This document shows, one piece after another, positions 8,497 to 17,495 of a stretch of 64,000 bases of DNA (its first letter is position 1; every line of letters begins with the position of its first letter). The stretch is taken from assembly GCF_901472495.1 (NCBI RefSeq), contig NZ_LR590469.1:3410001-3474000 (forward strand), in the 5' to 3' direction. The translations under genes were made by a program, and so were the position numbers. The DNA comes from Yersinia enterocolitica subsp. enterocolitica (GTDB lineage Bacteria; Pseudomonadota; Gammaproteobacteria; Enterobacterales; Enterobacteriaceae). The notes under the pieces were generated by a model. That model was given only the letters and a program-made list of their open reading frames with translations, ran no database searches and was not told the origin of the DNA.

Positions 8497-8586
8497 TATA
8501 CCCTTCGTACTTGAAGCCGCAGGGTTGTGGGCTACGTTCGCTTACCGCTAGCCTGTAACTCCAATGGCTTCGGCGATATAGGGTAT
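8497..8586. repeat. ERIC element, internally shortened
   Basis: Both termini of the ERIC consensus are present (TATACCCTTCGTACTTGAAG and, at the other end, CCAATGGCTTCGG...GGGTAT). The central ACTTACTT...GTAAGCTCATCGG block is missing, giving about 90 bp instead of 127. It lies between the ends of the convergent mutM and coaD genes. Confidence 0.8.
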
Positions 8587-8601
8587 TGCGTAAATAGGGA
8601 A

Positions 8602-9081
8602 TCAGGCCAGTTTTGTCATCAGTGCTTTGGTGACCGGTGCAGGAAGGAACGGTGTGATATCGCCACCATGGCGTGCCACTTCCTTCACCAACGAGGAAGA
8701 GATAAACGACCATTTCTCTGATGGCATCAGGAAGACACTTTCCAGTTTTGGCATCAGGTGACGGTTCATATTTGCCAGTTGCCATTCATACTCGAAATCA
8801 GAGACCGAGCGCAAACCGCGTACTAAAATATTCGCATTATGTTTTTTGGCAAACTCAGCCATCAGCTCACTAAATCCCAGAACTTCCACATTCTTCAGTG
8901 GTGCCGTGACTTGCTTTGCCAATATGACCCGCTCGGCCAGAGTAAACATCGGTTTCTTGCTGGAGCTATCTGCAATTGCCAGAATCACATGGCTAAACAT
9001 TTCTGAGGCGCGGGTGACCAAGTCCAAATGCCCATTGGTAATAGGATCAAATGTTCCCGGATAGATGGCTTTAGTGATCAT
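8602..9081 (-). CDS. coaD: Phosphopantetheine adenylyltransferase
   Basis: This 159-residue nucleotidyltransferase has the T/HxGH motif in PGTFDPITNGHLDLV and the second motif SSSLVKEVARHGG. It transfers AMP to 4'-phosphopantetheine, giving dephospho-CoA, the penultimate step of coenzyme A synthesis. Its ATG overlaps the waaE stop (ATGA), so it is translationally coupled to the lipopolysaccharide genes upstream, an arrangement typical of Yersinia, Serratia and Klebsiella. Confidence 0.98.
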   Translation of the reverse strand: MITKAIYPGTFDPITNGHLDLVTRASEMFSHVILAIADSSSKKPMFTLAERVILAKQVTAPLKNVEVLGFSELMAEFAKKHNANILVRGLRSVSDFEYEWQLANMNRHLMPKLESVFLMPSEKWSFISSSLVKEVARHGGDITPFLPAPVTKALMTKLA

Positions 9082-9860
9082 GAATTCTCACTTTTCTGAT
9101 ATTGATGGCTCAGTGCCCACAGAGCCGCATATTTATTAAAGGTATATTGCGCGTTGACTACCGCTAGCAATAGCCCTTGTTTACCATCGAGGAAGCCGGC
9201 ACGTAATAGCCATGTCTTACAGAATGCCCCGAGAGTATGGCTGATAATCGCAAAATAACGGCAACTTTTACCTTGTTGATGACGCTGATTCGCCCAAGCC
9301 TGAGCATAGTTGAGTTGTTTTCGTTGAAAGGCAAAAAAGTCACGACAGGTCAGATGCAGCAAATCACCCGCGAGTAGGATAACTTTTGCAGAACCGCTAT
9401 CAAGTGATTCATGGACTAAATCATCGTTGTAACGGTATTGCTCACGTGGATATAGCCGAGTGACTCTATCGGGATACCAGCCGCTATGGCGCATAAAACG
9501 GCCTAAAAACAGGTTCCGCCTGGCGCAGCTATAAACTGCACCTTCTTCTGGTGCCAATAACACGGTTTCGATCGCACTTTTAAGCTCTGGCGTTACGCGT
9601 TCATCAGCATCCAGCATCAAAATATAATCGCCAGTGGCATATTGCTGGGCTAATTGCCGCTGCTTACCGTAACCGGGCCATTCTGTGTTGCTGTAAACTT
9701 TCGCGCCATATTGTTCGGCCAGTGCGACGGTTTCATCTTCACTTCCTGAATCCAATACCACTATTTCATCAGCCCAGGTGACTGACGCCAAACAATCCGC
9801 CAGCAGTGAGGCTTCATTTTTAACAATCATCACCACCGACAGGCGTTTTTTGGCACTCAT
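9078..9860 (-). CDS. waaE: LPS core beta-1,4-glucosyltransferase WaaE (GT2 family)
   Basis: The 260-residue protein is a GT-A glycosyltransferase. It opens with the family 2 strand VVMIVKNEASLLADCL, and the DxD nucleotide-sugar site is in YILMLDADERV. In Klebsiella and Serratia the protein at this place adds glucose to heptose I of the inner core; the same is inferred here. Its ATG abuts the waaA stop and its stop overlaps coaD, forming waaA-waaE-coaD. Confidence 0.9.
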   Translation of the reverse strand: MSAKKRLSVVMIVKNEASLLADCLASVTWADEIVVLDSGSEDETVALAEQYGAKVYSNTEWPGYGKQRQLAQQYATGDYILMLDADERVTPELKSAIETVLLAPEEGAVYSCARRNLFLGRFMRHSGWYPDRVTRLYPREQYRYNDDLVHESLDSGSAKVILLAGDLLHLTCRDFFAFQRKQLNYAQAWANQRHQQGKSCRYFAIISHTLGAFCKTWLLRAGFLDGKQGLLLAVVNAQYTFNKYAALWALSHQYQKSENS

Positions 9861-11138
9861 TTAGTGGCTCCGTTGCGGTAGATAAGGCTCCAGCAAGTGC
9901 AATAATCGTTGCAGCGCACCCTGGTTTTCATGCAATACATCAACCGCATGGCGACCATAGTAGAGGCGACAATCTTCATCTGTGAGTAGCTGGGTGATTT
10001 CTTTCACCAGCGACAGGGTATCGGTTACCGTAATCAACCCTTCAGCTTGTTCCAGCTTGGCACAGATATCTTTAAAGTTAAACGTATGTGGCCCCATCAA
10101 TACCGGGATAGCATGTGCTGCCGCTTCCAGTGGATTATGTCCACCGCGCTCAACCAGGCTGCCGCCAACAAAAGCTAAATCAGCAATGCCGTATAGCAGC
10201 ATCAGCTCGCCCATAGTATCGCCGATCACCACTTGTGTGCTGCTTGAAGGCACTTCGCCTTTGCTGCGTAATGTATAACTCAGCCCTGCTTTTTGTGTTA
10301 ATTCAATCGCTTTCGGGAAGCGTTCTGGGTGGCGTGGCACTAGAATAAGCAGTAATGTCGGGAACTGCTGTAATAATTGGCGATGGGCTTCCAGCAAGAT
10401 AGTTTCTTCGCCGTCGTGGGTACTGGTCGCTATCCAAACCGGCCGATGTGGTGCCCACTGGCGGCGTAATGTGACGGCTCTGGCGGCTAATTCAGGTGTT
10501 ACAGAAATATCGAACTTCAGGCTACCGGTCACCGTCAGTTGTGAACGCCTTAGACCCAACTCAATGAAACGGTCGCCATCTTCTTGATTCTGTGCAGCAA
10601 TCAGCGTGATCCGTTGCAGCATATTACGGATAAAACTACCGATTTTTTTATAGCCAGCAGCGGAGCGGGCAGAAAGGCGCGCATTGGCAATCACTAAAGG
10701 TATTTTGCGACGGTGCAGGGCATTAATAAGATTTGGCCACAACTCAGTTTCCATGATGATGACCAGCTTGGGATTCACCTGATCAAGAAAGCGGTTCACG
10801 GAGCCAGGAAGGTCGTAGGGCAGATAAACGTGGTGAACATCTTTGCCAAAAGCGGACTGAACACGCTCAGAACCGGTGGGCGTCATGGTGGTCACGGTAA
10901 TGGGCAATGATGGATAGCGATGGCGTAATGCTCTGACTAATGGGATAGCAGCCAGTGTTTCACCAACTGAAACTGAATGCAGCATGATACCGCCAGCAAC
11001 AACTTTACCGGCACAAAAACCATAACGTTCCCCCCAGCGCTTGCGATAAGCGGGGGCTTTACGGCTACGTAACAGCAATCGCAGCCAAATTAGAGGTTGA
11101 ATAAGGTAGAGTAGTACCTGATATAAACGCAGCAACAT
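9861..11138 (-). CDS. waaA: 3-deoxy-D-manno-octulosonic acid transferase
   Basis: Reading from ATG 11138 (MLLRLYQVLLYLIQP) gives 425 residues, the same as E. coli WaaA. A hydrophobic N-terminal anchor is followed by HSVSVGETLAAIPLVRALR and the C-terminal GT-B donor domain (FVGGSLVERGGHNPLEAA). WaaA adds Kdo residues to lipid A precursor on the inner face of the inner membrane. Upstream in-frame codons to 11207 have no family counterpart. It heads waaA-waaE-coaD and is separated from waaC by more than 500 bp. Confidence 0.96.
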   Translation of the reverse strand: MLLRLYQVLLYLIQPLIWLRLLLRSRKAPAYRKRWGERYGFCAGKVVAGGIMLHSVSVGETLAAIPLVRALRHRYPSLPITVTTMTPTGSERVQSAFGKDVHHVYLPYDLPGSVNRFLDQVNPKLVIIMETELWPNLINALHRRKIPLVIANARLSARSAAGYKKIGSFIRNMLQRITLIAAQNQEDGDRFIELGLRRSQLTVTGSLKFDISVTPELAARAVTLRRQWAPHRPVWIATSTHDGEETILLEAHRQLLQQFPTLLLILVPRHPERFPKAIELTQKAGLSYTLRSKGEVPSSSTQVVIGDTMGELMLLYGIADLAFVGGSLVERGGHNPLEAAAHAIPVLMGPHTFNFKDICAKLEQAEGLITVTDTLSLVKEITQLLTDEDCRLYYGRHAVDVLHENQGALQRLLHLLEPYLPQRSH

Positions 11139-11682
11139 TCTATCAATTTCATTTATATGGATTATTAAGAATAATACCATATTTGAACAAGAAAGGCTCT
11201 TTTCCACTGGGGCTGGCCGATAATCAGAGCAGGCTCAGGATATTCATAAAAAAGAATATAAAATTTCAACAAATGGCGGGAATAAAATTGATTTTTCTTG
11301 TTTAAAGGTGAGAATAATTTTCATTATCCATATAAGCCAATAATTATGCAGCTGTAGATATCTTCAGCTTATTCAATGGTGATATTTTTAGCTGGTAATC
11401 ATTTGTTATTTAGCGGTTTATCTCGTACTCATGAAATTTAAGTTTTATCGGAATTGTATTGAGTAATTAATTAAACATGTAGAGAAAGCCATGAGGTGTT
11501 ATTAGTAAAAAGTGAGTTAATAGACTCGTTTAATAACTAACATAACAGATTAGCAATACTTAACTATTTGAATGTCGAGACCAATCGGCTTCGATAATTA
11601 TCGAAGCCGATTGTTATTACACAGTAAATGTTTACTAACGGATCTTTTGGGCAGTCATAGCCCGGCTAGAAATAATAATTGC
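11139..11682. other. AT-rich intergenic region between waaC and waaA
   Basis: About 545 bp of AT-rich sequence contain no convincing reading frame in any frame. It must hold the waaA promoter. The one clear structure is the palindrome at 11582-11613. No JUMPstart or ops motif was found. Confidence 0.6.
11582..11613. repeat. Perfect 32-bp palindrome
   Basis: Arms CAATCGGCTTCGATAA and TTATCGAAGCCGATTG are exact reverse complements with no loop. It lies 70 bp beyond the waaC stop. The T-tract is weak on either side, so it may be a terminator, a protein site, or both. Confidence 0.7.
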
Positions 11683-12648
11683 TTATGAAATCAACGTTTC
11701 CAATCGCGCCATTATGGTTTCAGTGGTAATGGTATCCATGCTTTTTTGCTCGGAAATCACCGCAATCTGATTTTTCCCATAGCCGCCAATCAAACCAGGG
11801 TCCGTTGGGCCGAACAGGGTAATGTTGGGGCGATCCAGTGCAGCGGTTAGATGGCTAAGACCGGTATCAACGGAAACCACCGCTTTTGCACCTGCCAGAA
11901 CCTCTGCCACCTGCTGGAGACTGAGCTTAGGCAATACCTCGACATGAGGGAAATGCTCCGCCAGCCGCAAAGCGCGCTGATACTCATGCTCCGCACCCCA
12001 AGGTAATTTAATTTTTAAACCCGTCGGCGCAACCAGCTCAATCAGTTTCCGCCAATGGCTCTCAGGCCAATGTTTACTGTCACGAGTGGTGGCATGCAGG
12101 AAGACCAGATACTGGCCAGCATCGTTGGGCAACTCGTTTAAAAAGCGCTGCGCAATAGCATAATCGCCGACACTTTCTGGTTTGTCATAGCCAAGGCTTT
12201 TAGCAAACAGTTGGCGTATGCGCTCAACGGCATGTTGTTTAGTATCAATCTCATGGCGGCAGTTATAAAACCAACTGGCAAAGGGTTCGCGGGCACTTTT
12301 GCAATCTGGGCCATGTCGAACCCCTTTGGCGATGCGGGTGATCAGTGCGGCACTCTTAATCAACCCCTGAGCATCAATCACCACATCATAACTGCGCTGC
12401 TGTACAACACGTTTAAAATCACAGCGCTCTTGCCGGGTATCACTACCAAACCAATTTTTACGCCAACGGCGGATAGCCACCGGAATCACTTTATCTACCG
12501 CAGGATGCCAACCGGGGATTTGGCTGAAACCCTCTTCTACCACCCAATCAAAGCGAATGCCGGGAATGGCATTCATGGCATCAGTCAGCGCGGGTAATGT
12601 ATGTAAAACATCGCCCATTGATGAGGTTTTAACGATCAATACATGCAT
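11683..12648 (-). CDS. waaC: LPS heptosyltransferase I
   Basis: The 321-residue GT9 protein starts MHVLIVKTSSMGDVLHTLPAL and has the donor-binding SVDTGLSHLTAALDRPNITLFGPT segment near the C-terminus. WaaC transfers the first heptose to Kdo in the LPS inner core. The ATG overlaps the waaF stop by one base (TAATG), so the two are coupled in hldD-waaF-waaC. Confidence 0.97.
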   Translation of the reverse strand: MHVLIVKTSSMGDVLHTLPALTDAMNAIPGIRFDWVVEEGFSQIPGWHPAVDKVIPVAIRRWRKNWFGSDTRQERCDFKRVVQQRSYDVVIDAQGLIKSAALITRIAKGVRHGPDCKSAREPFASWFYNCRHEIDTKQHAVERIRQLFAKSLGYDKPESVGDYAIAQRFLNELPNDAGQYLVFLHATTRDSKHWPESHWRKLIELVAPTGLKIKLPWGAEHEYQRALRLAEHFPHVEVLPKLSLQQVAEVLAGAKAVVSVDTGLSHLTAALDRPNITLFGPTDPGLIGGYGKNQIAVISEQKSMDTITTETIMARLETLIS

Positions 12649-13712
12649 TAATCGCCCTCTTTCACAGAGCTAGTTTGTGCTGAGAGTTGCTTCTCAAGGG
12701 CAGCCATTACCTGTTCTGGTTGGATATCAATCAAACTCTGATGATAACCCTGTGCGCTGTCGCCTTTACGCACTTTGTGATAGCCGGTAATCAGGCGAAT
12801 AACCGTGGCTTTGTCAGACAGCGGTGGCGTGAAGTCCGGGCTGCTTGGGCCATATAAAGCCACTAATGGCTTATTTAACGCCGCTGCCACATGCATCAAA
12901 CCTGAGTCATTACTGACCACTGCGTTACAGGCAGCAATCATTACCACGGCTTGATCCAATGATGTTTGGCCTGCGAAGTTGAGGCAATACTCGCGAGCGC
13001 TTTCATCCAGCGCCTGACGGATTTCTTCACCGGCTTCATTATCTTTGGCTGAGCCTAACAAGATGACTTGGTAGCCAGTATCAATCAGTTTCTGGGCCAA
13101 CGCAGCATAGTGATAATGTGGCCAGCGTTTTGCCGGGCCGAACTCTGCTCCAGGGCAGAAACCAATAATTGGGCGGTTATTTGTCAGGTTGAATGACGCA
13201 GTAATTTCTGCAATTTCTTCATCCTGAACCTGCAATTGTGGCCATAGCAAAGGCTGAGGTAAATCGTCGGCTGAGTGAATGCGTTCTTTATCATAGGCCA
13301 ATGCGACATAGCGCTGAACCATCATCGGAAACGCTTGTTTATCCAGAATGCGCATGTCATTGAGCAAGAAGTAGCGCATCTCGCCACGCCAGCCAGTGCG
13401 CTGTTTAATCCCTGAAAAATAAGGTATCAAGGCAGATTTAAACGAGTTTGGTAACACGTAAGCGCGATCATAGCCTGTTTCACGCAAGGCCAACCCTAAG
13501 CGGCGACGCTCCTCAAAAGCAAAAACCCCATGACCTAACGGCATCGGGACGGCATGGCGAACTTCCGGCATTCTGGCCAAAAGCGGACGGCACCACGCGG
13601 GTGCCATCACATCAATATCTGCTGCCGGATATTCGGCCTTCAGGGTGCGGTAAAGACTTTGCGACATCATCATATCGCCAACCCAAGAAGGGCCGATTAC
13701 CAGTATTTTCAT
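12648..13712 (-). CDS. waaF: LPS heptosyltransferase II
   Basis: From ATG 13712 the protein (354 residues) begins MKILVIGPSWVGDMMMSQ, the invariant start of WaaF. The GT9 donor motif VSNDSGLMHVAAALNKP and YGPSSPDFTPPL are intact. It adds the second heptose to the inner core. Four in-frame residues upstream (to 13724) are not shared with E. coli WaaF. The gene follows hldD by 30 bp and overlaps waaC. Confidence 0.97.
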   Translation of the reverse strand: MKILVIGPSWVGDMMMSQSLYRTLKAEYPAADIDVMAPAWCRPLLARMPEVRHAVPMPLGHGVFAFEERRRLGLALRETGYDRAYVLPNSFKSALIPYFSGIKQRTGWRGEMRYFLLNDMRILDKQAFPMMVQRYVALAYDKERIHSADDLPQPLLWPQLQVQDEEIAEITASFNLTNNRPIIGFCPGAEFGPAKRWPHYHYAALAQKLIDTGYQVILLGSAKDNEAGEEIRQALDESAREYCLNFAGQTSLDQAVVMIAACNAVVSNDSGLMHVAAALNKPLVALYGPSSPDFTPPLSDKATVIRLITGYHKVRKGDSAQGYHQSLIDIQPEQVMAALEKQLSAQTSSVKEGD

Positions 13713-13742
13713 ACCGTTTATCAATTCCTTGCAGCAAGTTAT

Positions 13743-14675
13743 TTAGACTGAGCGATTGAGCCAGGTCAGGTATTCTTTGACGCCTTCGGCGACGGTTTTG
13801 AACGGCTTGTCGTAACCGGCAGCACGCAAATTAGTGAGATCAGCTTGCGTGTATGCCTGATAACGGCCTTTCAGTTTTTCAGGGAATTCAATGTATTCCA
13901 CTGGCCCGCTTTGGTGGAAATCCACCACTGCATCAGCAACCGCCTGGAAGGATTCCGCACGACCTGTACCACAGTTGAAAATACCGGATACACCGTTTTG
14001 CCAGAACCACAGATTCACGTCAGCAACATCGCCAACATAAATGAAGTCGCGTTTGAAGTTTTCACTGCCGGAGAACAATTTGGGGCTTTCGCCTGCATTG
14101 ATCTGGTTGTTCAGATGGAAAGCCACGCTCGCCATGCTGCCTTTATGGCCTTCGCGTGGGCCATAAACGTTGAAATAACGGAACCCACAAATCTGTGAAT
14201 CAGCTTGTGGCAGAATTTCGCGCACATATTGATCGAACAGGAATTTGGAGTAGCCATAAACATTAAGGGGTTGCTCGTACTGACGGTCTTCAATGAAATT
14301 ATCAGTACGCCCGCCGTAGGTGGCGGCGGAGGAGGCATATAGGAATGGGATTCCGCGATCGAGACAGAAATGCAGGATATCTTTAGAATACTGATAGTTG
14401 TTATCCATCATGTACTTGCCATCCCACTCGGTGGTGGAAGAACAGGCACCTTCGTGGAAAATCGCGTCGATATCACCCATATCATCACCAGCAACAATGC
14501 TGGCAACAAAATCTTCTTTATCCATGTAATCAGCGATATCCAGATCAACCAGATTGACGAATTTGGTGCCGTCTTTCAGGTTATCCACAACCAGAATATC
14601 TTTATAGCCGATATTATTCAGTGCCTTAACGATGTTGCTGCCAATGAAACCGGCGCCGCCAGTGACGATAATCAT
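13743..14675 (-). CDS. hldD: ADP-L-glycero-D-manno-heptose 6-epimerase
   Basis: From ATG 14675 the 310-residue protein starts MIIVTGGAGFIGSNIV, the Rossmann NADP-binding loop. YGYSK supplies the catalytic Tyr and Lys of the short-chain dehydrogenase family, and the FNVYGPREGHKGSMAS segment is diagnostic. HldD makes the heptose donor used by WaaC and WaaF downstream, so the operon joins donor synthesis to transfer. The frame is open to 14720, but the extra residues lack a family match. Divergent from kbl. Confidence 0.98.
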   Translation of the reverse strand: MIIVTGGAGFIGSNIVKALNNIGYKDILVVDNLKDGTKFVNLVDLDIADYMDKEDFVASIVAGDDMGDIDAIFHEGACSSTTEWDGKYMMDNNYQYSKDILHFCLDRGIPFLYASSAATYGGRTDNFIEDRQYEQPLNVYGYSKFLFDQYVREILPQADSQICGFRYFNVYGPREGHKGSMASVAFHLNNQINAGESPKLFSGSENFKRDFIYVGDVADVNLWFWQNGVSGIFNCGTGRAESFQAVADAVVDFHQSGPVEYIEFPEKLKGRYQAYTQADLTNLRAAGYDKPFKTVAEGVKEYLTWLNRSV

Positions 14676-14918
14676 CAGGTTCACCCTTGCTAATCTTCTT
14701 GGTCGGGCACAATGCCCCACACTCTATTTGCCGTTATCATAACATTTCATAGGATAGCGCACAGCCGGAAGGGGCTAATCTCTCTGTTTCTATGCGGCTT
14801 TCGGAATGTTCACCGTGATATGTGCTGCATTTTTTATAATATAAGACAAGGTTTCTCGTCAGTTCACCCTTCAGGCAGTAAAATGTACGGTGAAACTGCC
14901 CATTCTGGAGATAACCGC

Positions 14919-16130
14919 ATGTCCCTGCCTTTTGATAGAAACGCCTTTTATCAGCAATTAGAACAACAACTCAAAACGACCCGTGCTGAAGGGCTGTATA
15001 AAAATGAGCGGATCATCACTTCCGCTCAGCAAGCAGACATTGCTGTGGCGGATGGTCGCCATGTCATTAATTTCTGTGCCAACAACTATTTAGGTTTGGC
15101 AAACCACCCTCGTCTGATCGCGGCGGCCAAAAAAGGCATGGATACTCATGGCTTTGGTATGGCCTCGGTGCGGTTTATTTGTGGTACTCAAGATACCCAT
15201 AAAGAGCTGGAACAGAAGCTGGCCAGTTTCTTGGGAATGGAAGACGCCATCCTTTATTCATCTTGTTTTGATGCTAACGGCGGTTTGTTTGAAACCCTGC
15301 TGGGGCCAGAGGATGCCATTATTTCTGATGCGCTGAATCATGCTTCAATCATTGATGGAGTGCGGCTATGTAAAGCCAAGCGTTATCGCTATGCTAATAA
15401 TGATATGAGCGAATTGAAAGCACAGCTGGAACAAGCCAAAGCAGACGGCGCGCGCCATATTATGATTGCTACTGACGGCGTGTTTTCTATGGATGGTGTG
15501 ATTGCCAACCTGAAAGGTGTTTGTGACCTGGCTGATGAGTATCAGGCATTAGTGATGGTCGATGACTCCCATGCCGTTGGTTTTGTTGGTGCCAATGGCC
15601 GTGGTACTCATGAATACTGCGAAGTGATGGATCGCGTTGATATTATTACTGGTACCTTGGGTAAAGCGCTGGGTGGGGCATCAGGTGGTTATACTGCCGG
15701 CCGCAAAGAAGTGGTTGAGTGGTTGCGCCAGCGTTCACGACCGTATTTGTTCTCAAACTCATTAGCACCAGCAATAGTAGCGGCTTCTATTGAAGTGTTA
15801 TCACTATTGGAAGACGGTGCTGAACTGCGCGATCGCTTATGGTCAAATGCGCGCTTATTCCGCGAGAAAATGAGTGCCGCCGGTTTCACCTTAGCCGGTG
15901 CCGATCACGCCATTATTCCCGTCATGCTCGGTGATGCGACACTGGCGCAAGAATTTGCCAATGCATTGCTGAAAGAAGGCATTTACGTTACAGGCTTCTT
16001 CTATCCGGTGGTGCCGAAAGGTCAGGCGCGGATCCGTACCCAGATGTCGGCAGACCATACGCCAGAGCAGGTTGAGCGGGCTGTTGAAGCCTTCATCCGT
16101 ATTGGCAAACAGCTTAACGTTATTGCGTAA
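14919..16130 (+). CDS. kbl: Glycine C-acetyltransferase (2-amino-3-ketobutyrate CoA ligase)
   Basis: I chose ATG 14919 (MSLPFDRNAFYQQLEQQL), preceded by CTGGAGATAA; this gives 403 residues. Upstream in-frame codons to 14712 have no family support. The protein is a PLP-dependent alpha-oxoamine synthase, with the Schiff-base lysine in GTLGKALGGASGG and the cofactor segment DDSHAVGF. Kbl converts aminoketobutyrate and CoA to glycine and acetyl-CoA, completing threonine breakdown begun by Tdh, encoded 9 bp downstream. Confidence 0.97.
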   Translation: MSLPFDRNAFYQQLEQQLKTTRAEGLYKNERIITSAQQADIAVADGRHVINFCANNYLGLANHPRLIAAAKKGMDTHGFGMASVRFICGTQDTHKELEQKLASFLGMEDAILYSSCFDANGGLFETLLGPEDAIISDALNHASIIDGVRLCKAKRYRYANNDMSELKAQLEQAKADGARHIMIATDGVFSMDGVIANLKGVCDLADEYQALVMVDDSHAVGFVGANGRGTHEYCEVMDRVDIITGTLGKALGGASGGYTAGRKEVVEWLRQRSRPYLFSNSLAPAIVAASIEVLSLLEDGAELRDRLWSNARLFREKMSAAGFTLAGADHAIIPVMLGDATLAQEFANALLKEGIYVTGFFYPVVPKGQARIRTQMSADHTPEQVERAVEAFIRIGKQLNVIA

Positions 16131-16139
16131 GGAATACTC

Positions 16140-17180
16140 ATGAAAGCATCATCTATGAAAGCGCTGGCCAAACTGAAGGCAGAAGAAGGTATTTGGATGA
16201 CTAACGTGCCGCAGCCGGAGCTGGGCCACAACGACATCATGATCAAAATTCGCAAAACTGCTATTTGTGGCACTGATGTGCATATTTATAACTGGGATGA
16301 ATGGTCACAAAAAACTATTCCTGTTCCGATGGTCGTCGGCCACGAATATGTCGGTGAAGTTGTGGCTATTGGTCAGGAAGTTAAAGGTTTTAATATTGGT
16401 GACCGGGTGTCTGGCGAAGGTCATATTACCTGTGGGCATTGCCGTAACTGTCGCGGTGGTCGTACCCATCTCTGCCGCAATACCGTGGGTGTCGGTGTGA
16501 ATCGTCCGGGTTCTTTTGCAGAATATCTGGTGATCCCGGCCTTTAATGCCTTCAAAATTCCTGACAATATTTCTGATGAACTCGCTGCCATTTTTGATCC
16601 CTTCGGTAATGCGGTTCACACCGCGTTATCCTTTGATTCAGTTGGGGAAGACGTGCTTGTTTCCGGCGCAGGCCCGATTGGTATCATGGCTGCAGCGGTG
16701 TGTAAGCATGTCGGCGCTCGCCATGTTGTTATCACTGATGTGAATGAGTACCGTCTGGATCTGGCGCGGAAAATGGGTGTGACTCGCGCGGTTAACGTCA
16801 ACAAAGAAAATCTGAATGATGTGATGGCAGAACTGGGGATGACTGAAGGGTTTGATGTCGGTTTGGAAATGTCCGGTGCGCCGCCAGCATTCCGTGCATT
16901 GCTTAATTCAATGAATCACGGTGGCCGTATTGCGATGTTGGGGATACCGCCATCTGATATGTCTATCGACTGGAATCAGGTGATTTTCAAGGGGCTGTTT
17001 ATCAAAGGGATTTATGGCCGCGAGATGTTTGAAACCTGGTACAAAATGGCAGCATTGATTCAATCTGGTTTGGATTTAACCCCGATTATCACCCATCGTT
17101 TCTCCATCGATGAATTCCAGCAAGGCTTTGATGCCATGCGTTCGGGTAAGTCAGGTAAGGTCATATTAAACTGGGATTAA
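16140..17180 (+). CDS. tdh: L-threonine 3-dehydrogenase
   Basis: This zinc alcohol-dehydrogenase family protein oxidises threonine to 2-amino-3-ketobutyrate with NAD. The catalytic zinc cysteine lies in TAICGTDVHIYNW, GHEYVGEV follows, and four structural zinc cysteines are seen in CGHCRNCRGGRTHLC. The nucleotide loop is SGAGPIGIMAA. ATG 16140 has a good ribosome site (TAAGGAATACTC), giving 346 residues. The E. coli start aligns with the later ATG at 16155 (341 residues), which has no ribosome site here. Two ERIC copies start at its stop codon. Confidence 0.97.
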   Translation: MKASSMKALAKLKAEEGIWMTNVPQPELGHNDIMIKIRKTAICGTDVHIYNWDEWSQKTIPVPMVVGHEYVGEVVAIGQEVKGFNIGDRVSGEGHITCGHCRNCRGGRTHLCRNTVGVGVNRPGSFAEYLVIPAFNAFKIPDNISDELAAIFDPFGNAVHTALSFDSVGEDVLVSGAGPIGIMAAAVCKHVGARHVVITDVNEYRLDLARKMGVTRAVNVNKENLNDVMAELGMTEGFDVGLEMSGAPPAFRALLNSMNHGGRIAMLGIPPSDMSIDWNQVIFKGLFIKGIYGREMFETWYKMAALIQSGLDLTPIITHRFSIDEFQQGFDAMRSGKSGKVILNWD

Positions 17181-17307
17181 AATACCCTTCGGCCTTGAAG
17201 TTGCTGGGGTGTTGGCTGCACACACTCACCCGAATCACTTACTTGTGTAAGCTCATCGGGATGAGTTTGCTGGCCGCCTACCTGCAACTCCAATGACTTT
17301 GGGTATT
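17181..17307. repeat. ERIC element, tandem copy 1
   Basis: A full-length ERIC repeat with terminal ATACCC...GGGTAT and the central ACTTACTTGTGTAAGCTCAT inverted repeat. It begins right after the tdh stop. The copy is followed without spacer by a second, identical one. Confidence 0.85.
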
Positions 17308-17432
17308 GCGTTTTCGGCCTTGAAGTTGCTGGGGTGTTGGCTGCACACACTCACCCGAATCACTTACTTGTGTAAGCTCATCGGGATGAGTTTGCTGGCC
17401 GCCTACCTGCAACTCCAATGACTTTGGGTATT
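17308..17432. repeat. ERIC element, tandem copy 2
   Basis: It repeats copy 1 at a period of 125 bp; from GGCCTTGAAG (17191 and 17316) onward I found no difference over about 119 bp. A further trace, CCCTTGAAGTTGC, follows near 17443. It lies between the convergent tdh and yibQ genes, a stretch with no gene. Confidence 0.85.
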
Positions 17433-17495
17433 GCCTTTTCTCCCTTGAAGTTGCAAGGATGAAAGCGAGGCAGTCAGGTGATGACTGCCTCATTT

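Noticed and set aside
16155..17180. Later ATG as the tdh start
   Set aside because: It matches the E. coli length, but the upstream ATG at 16140 has the only good ribosome site, so I kept the longer form.
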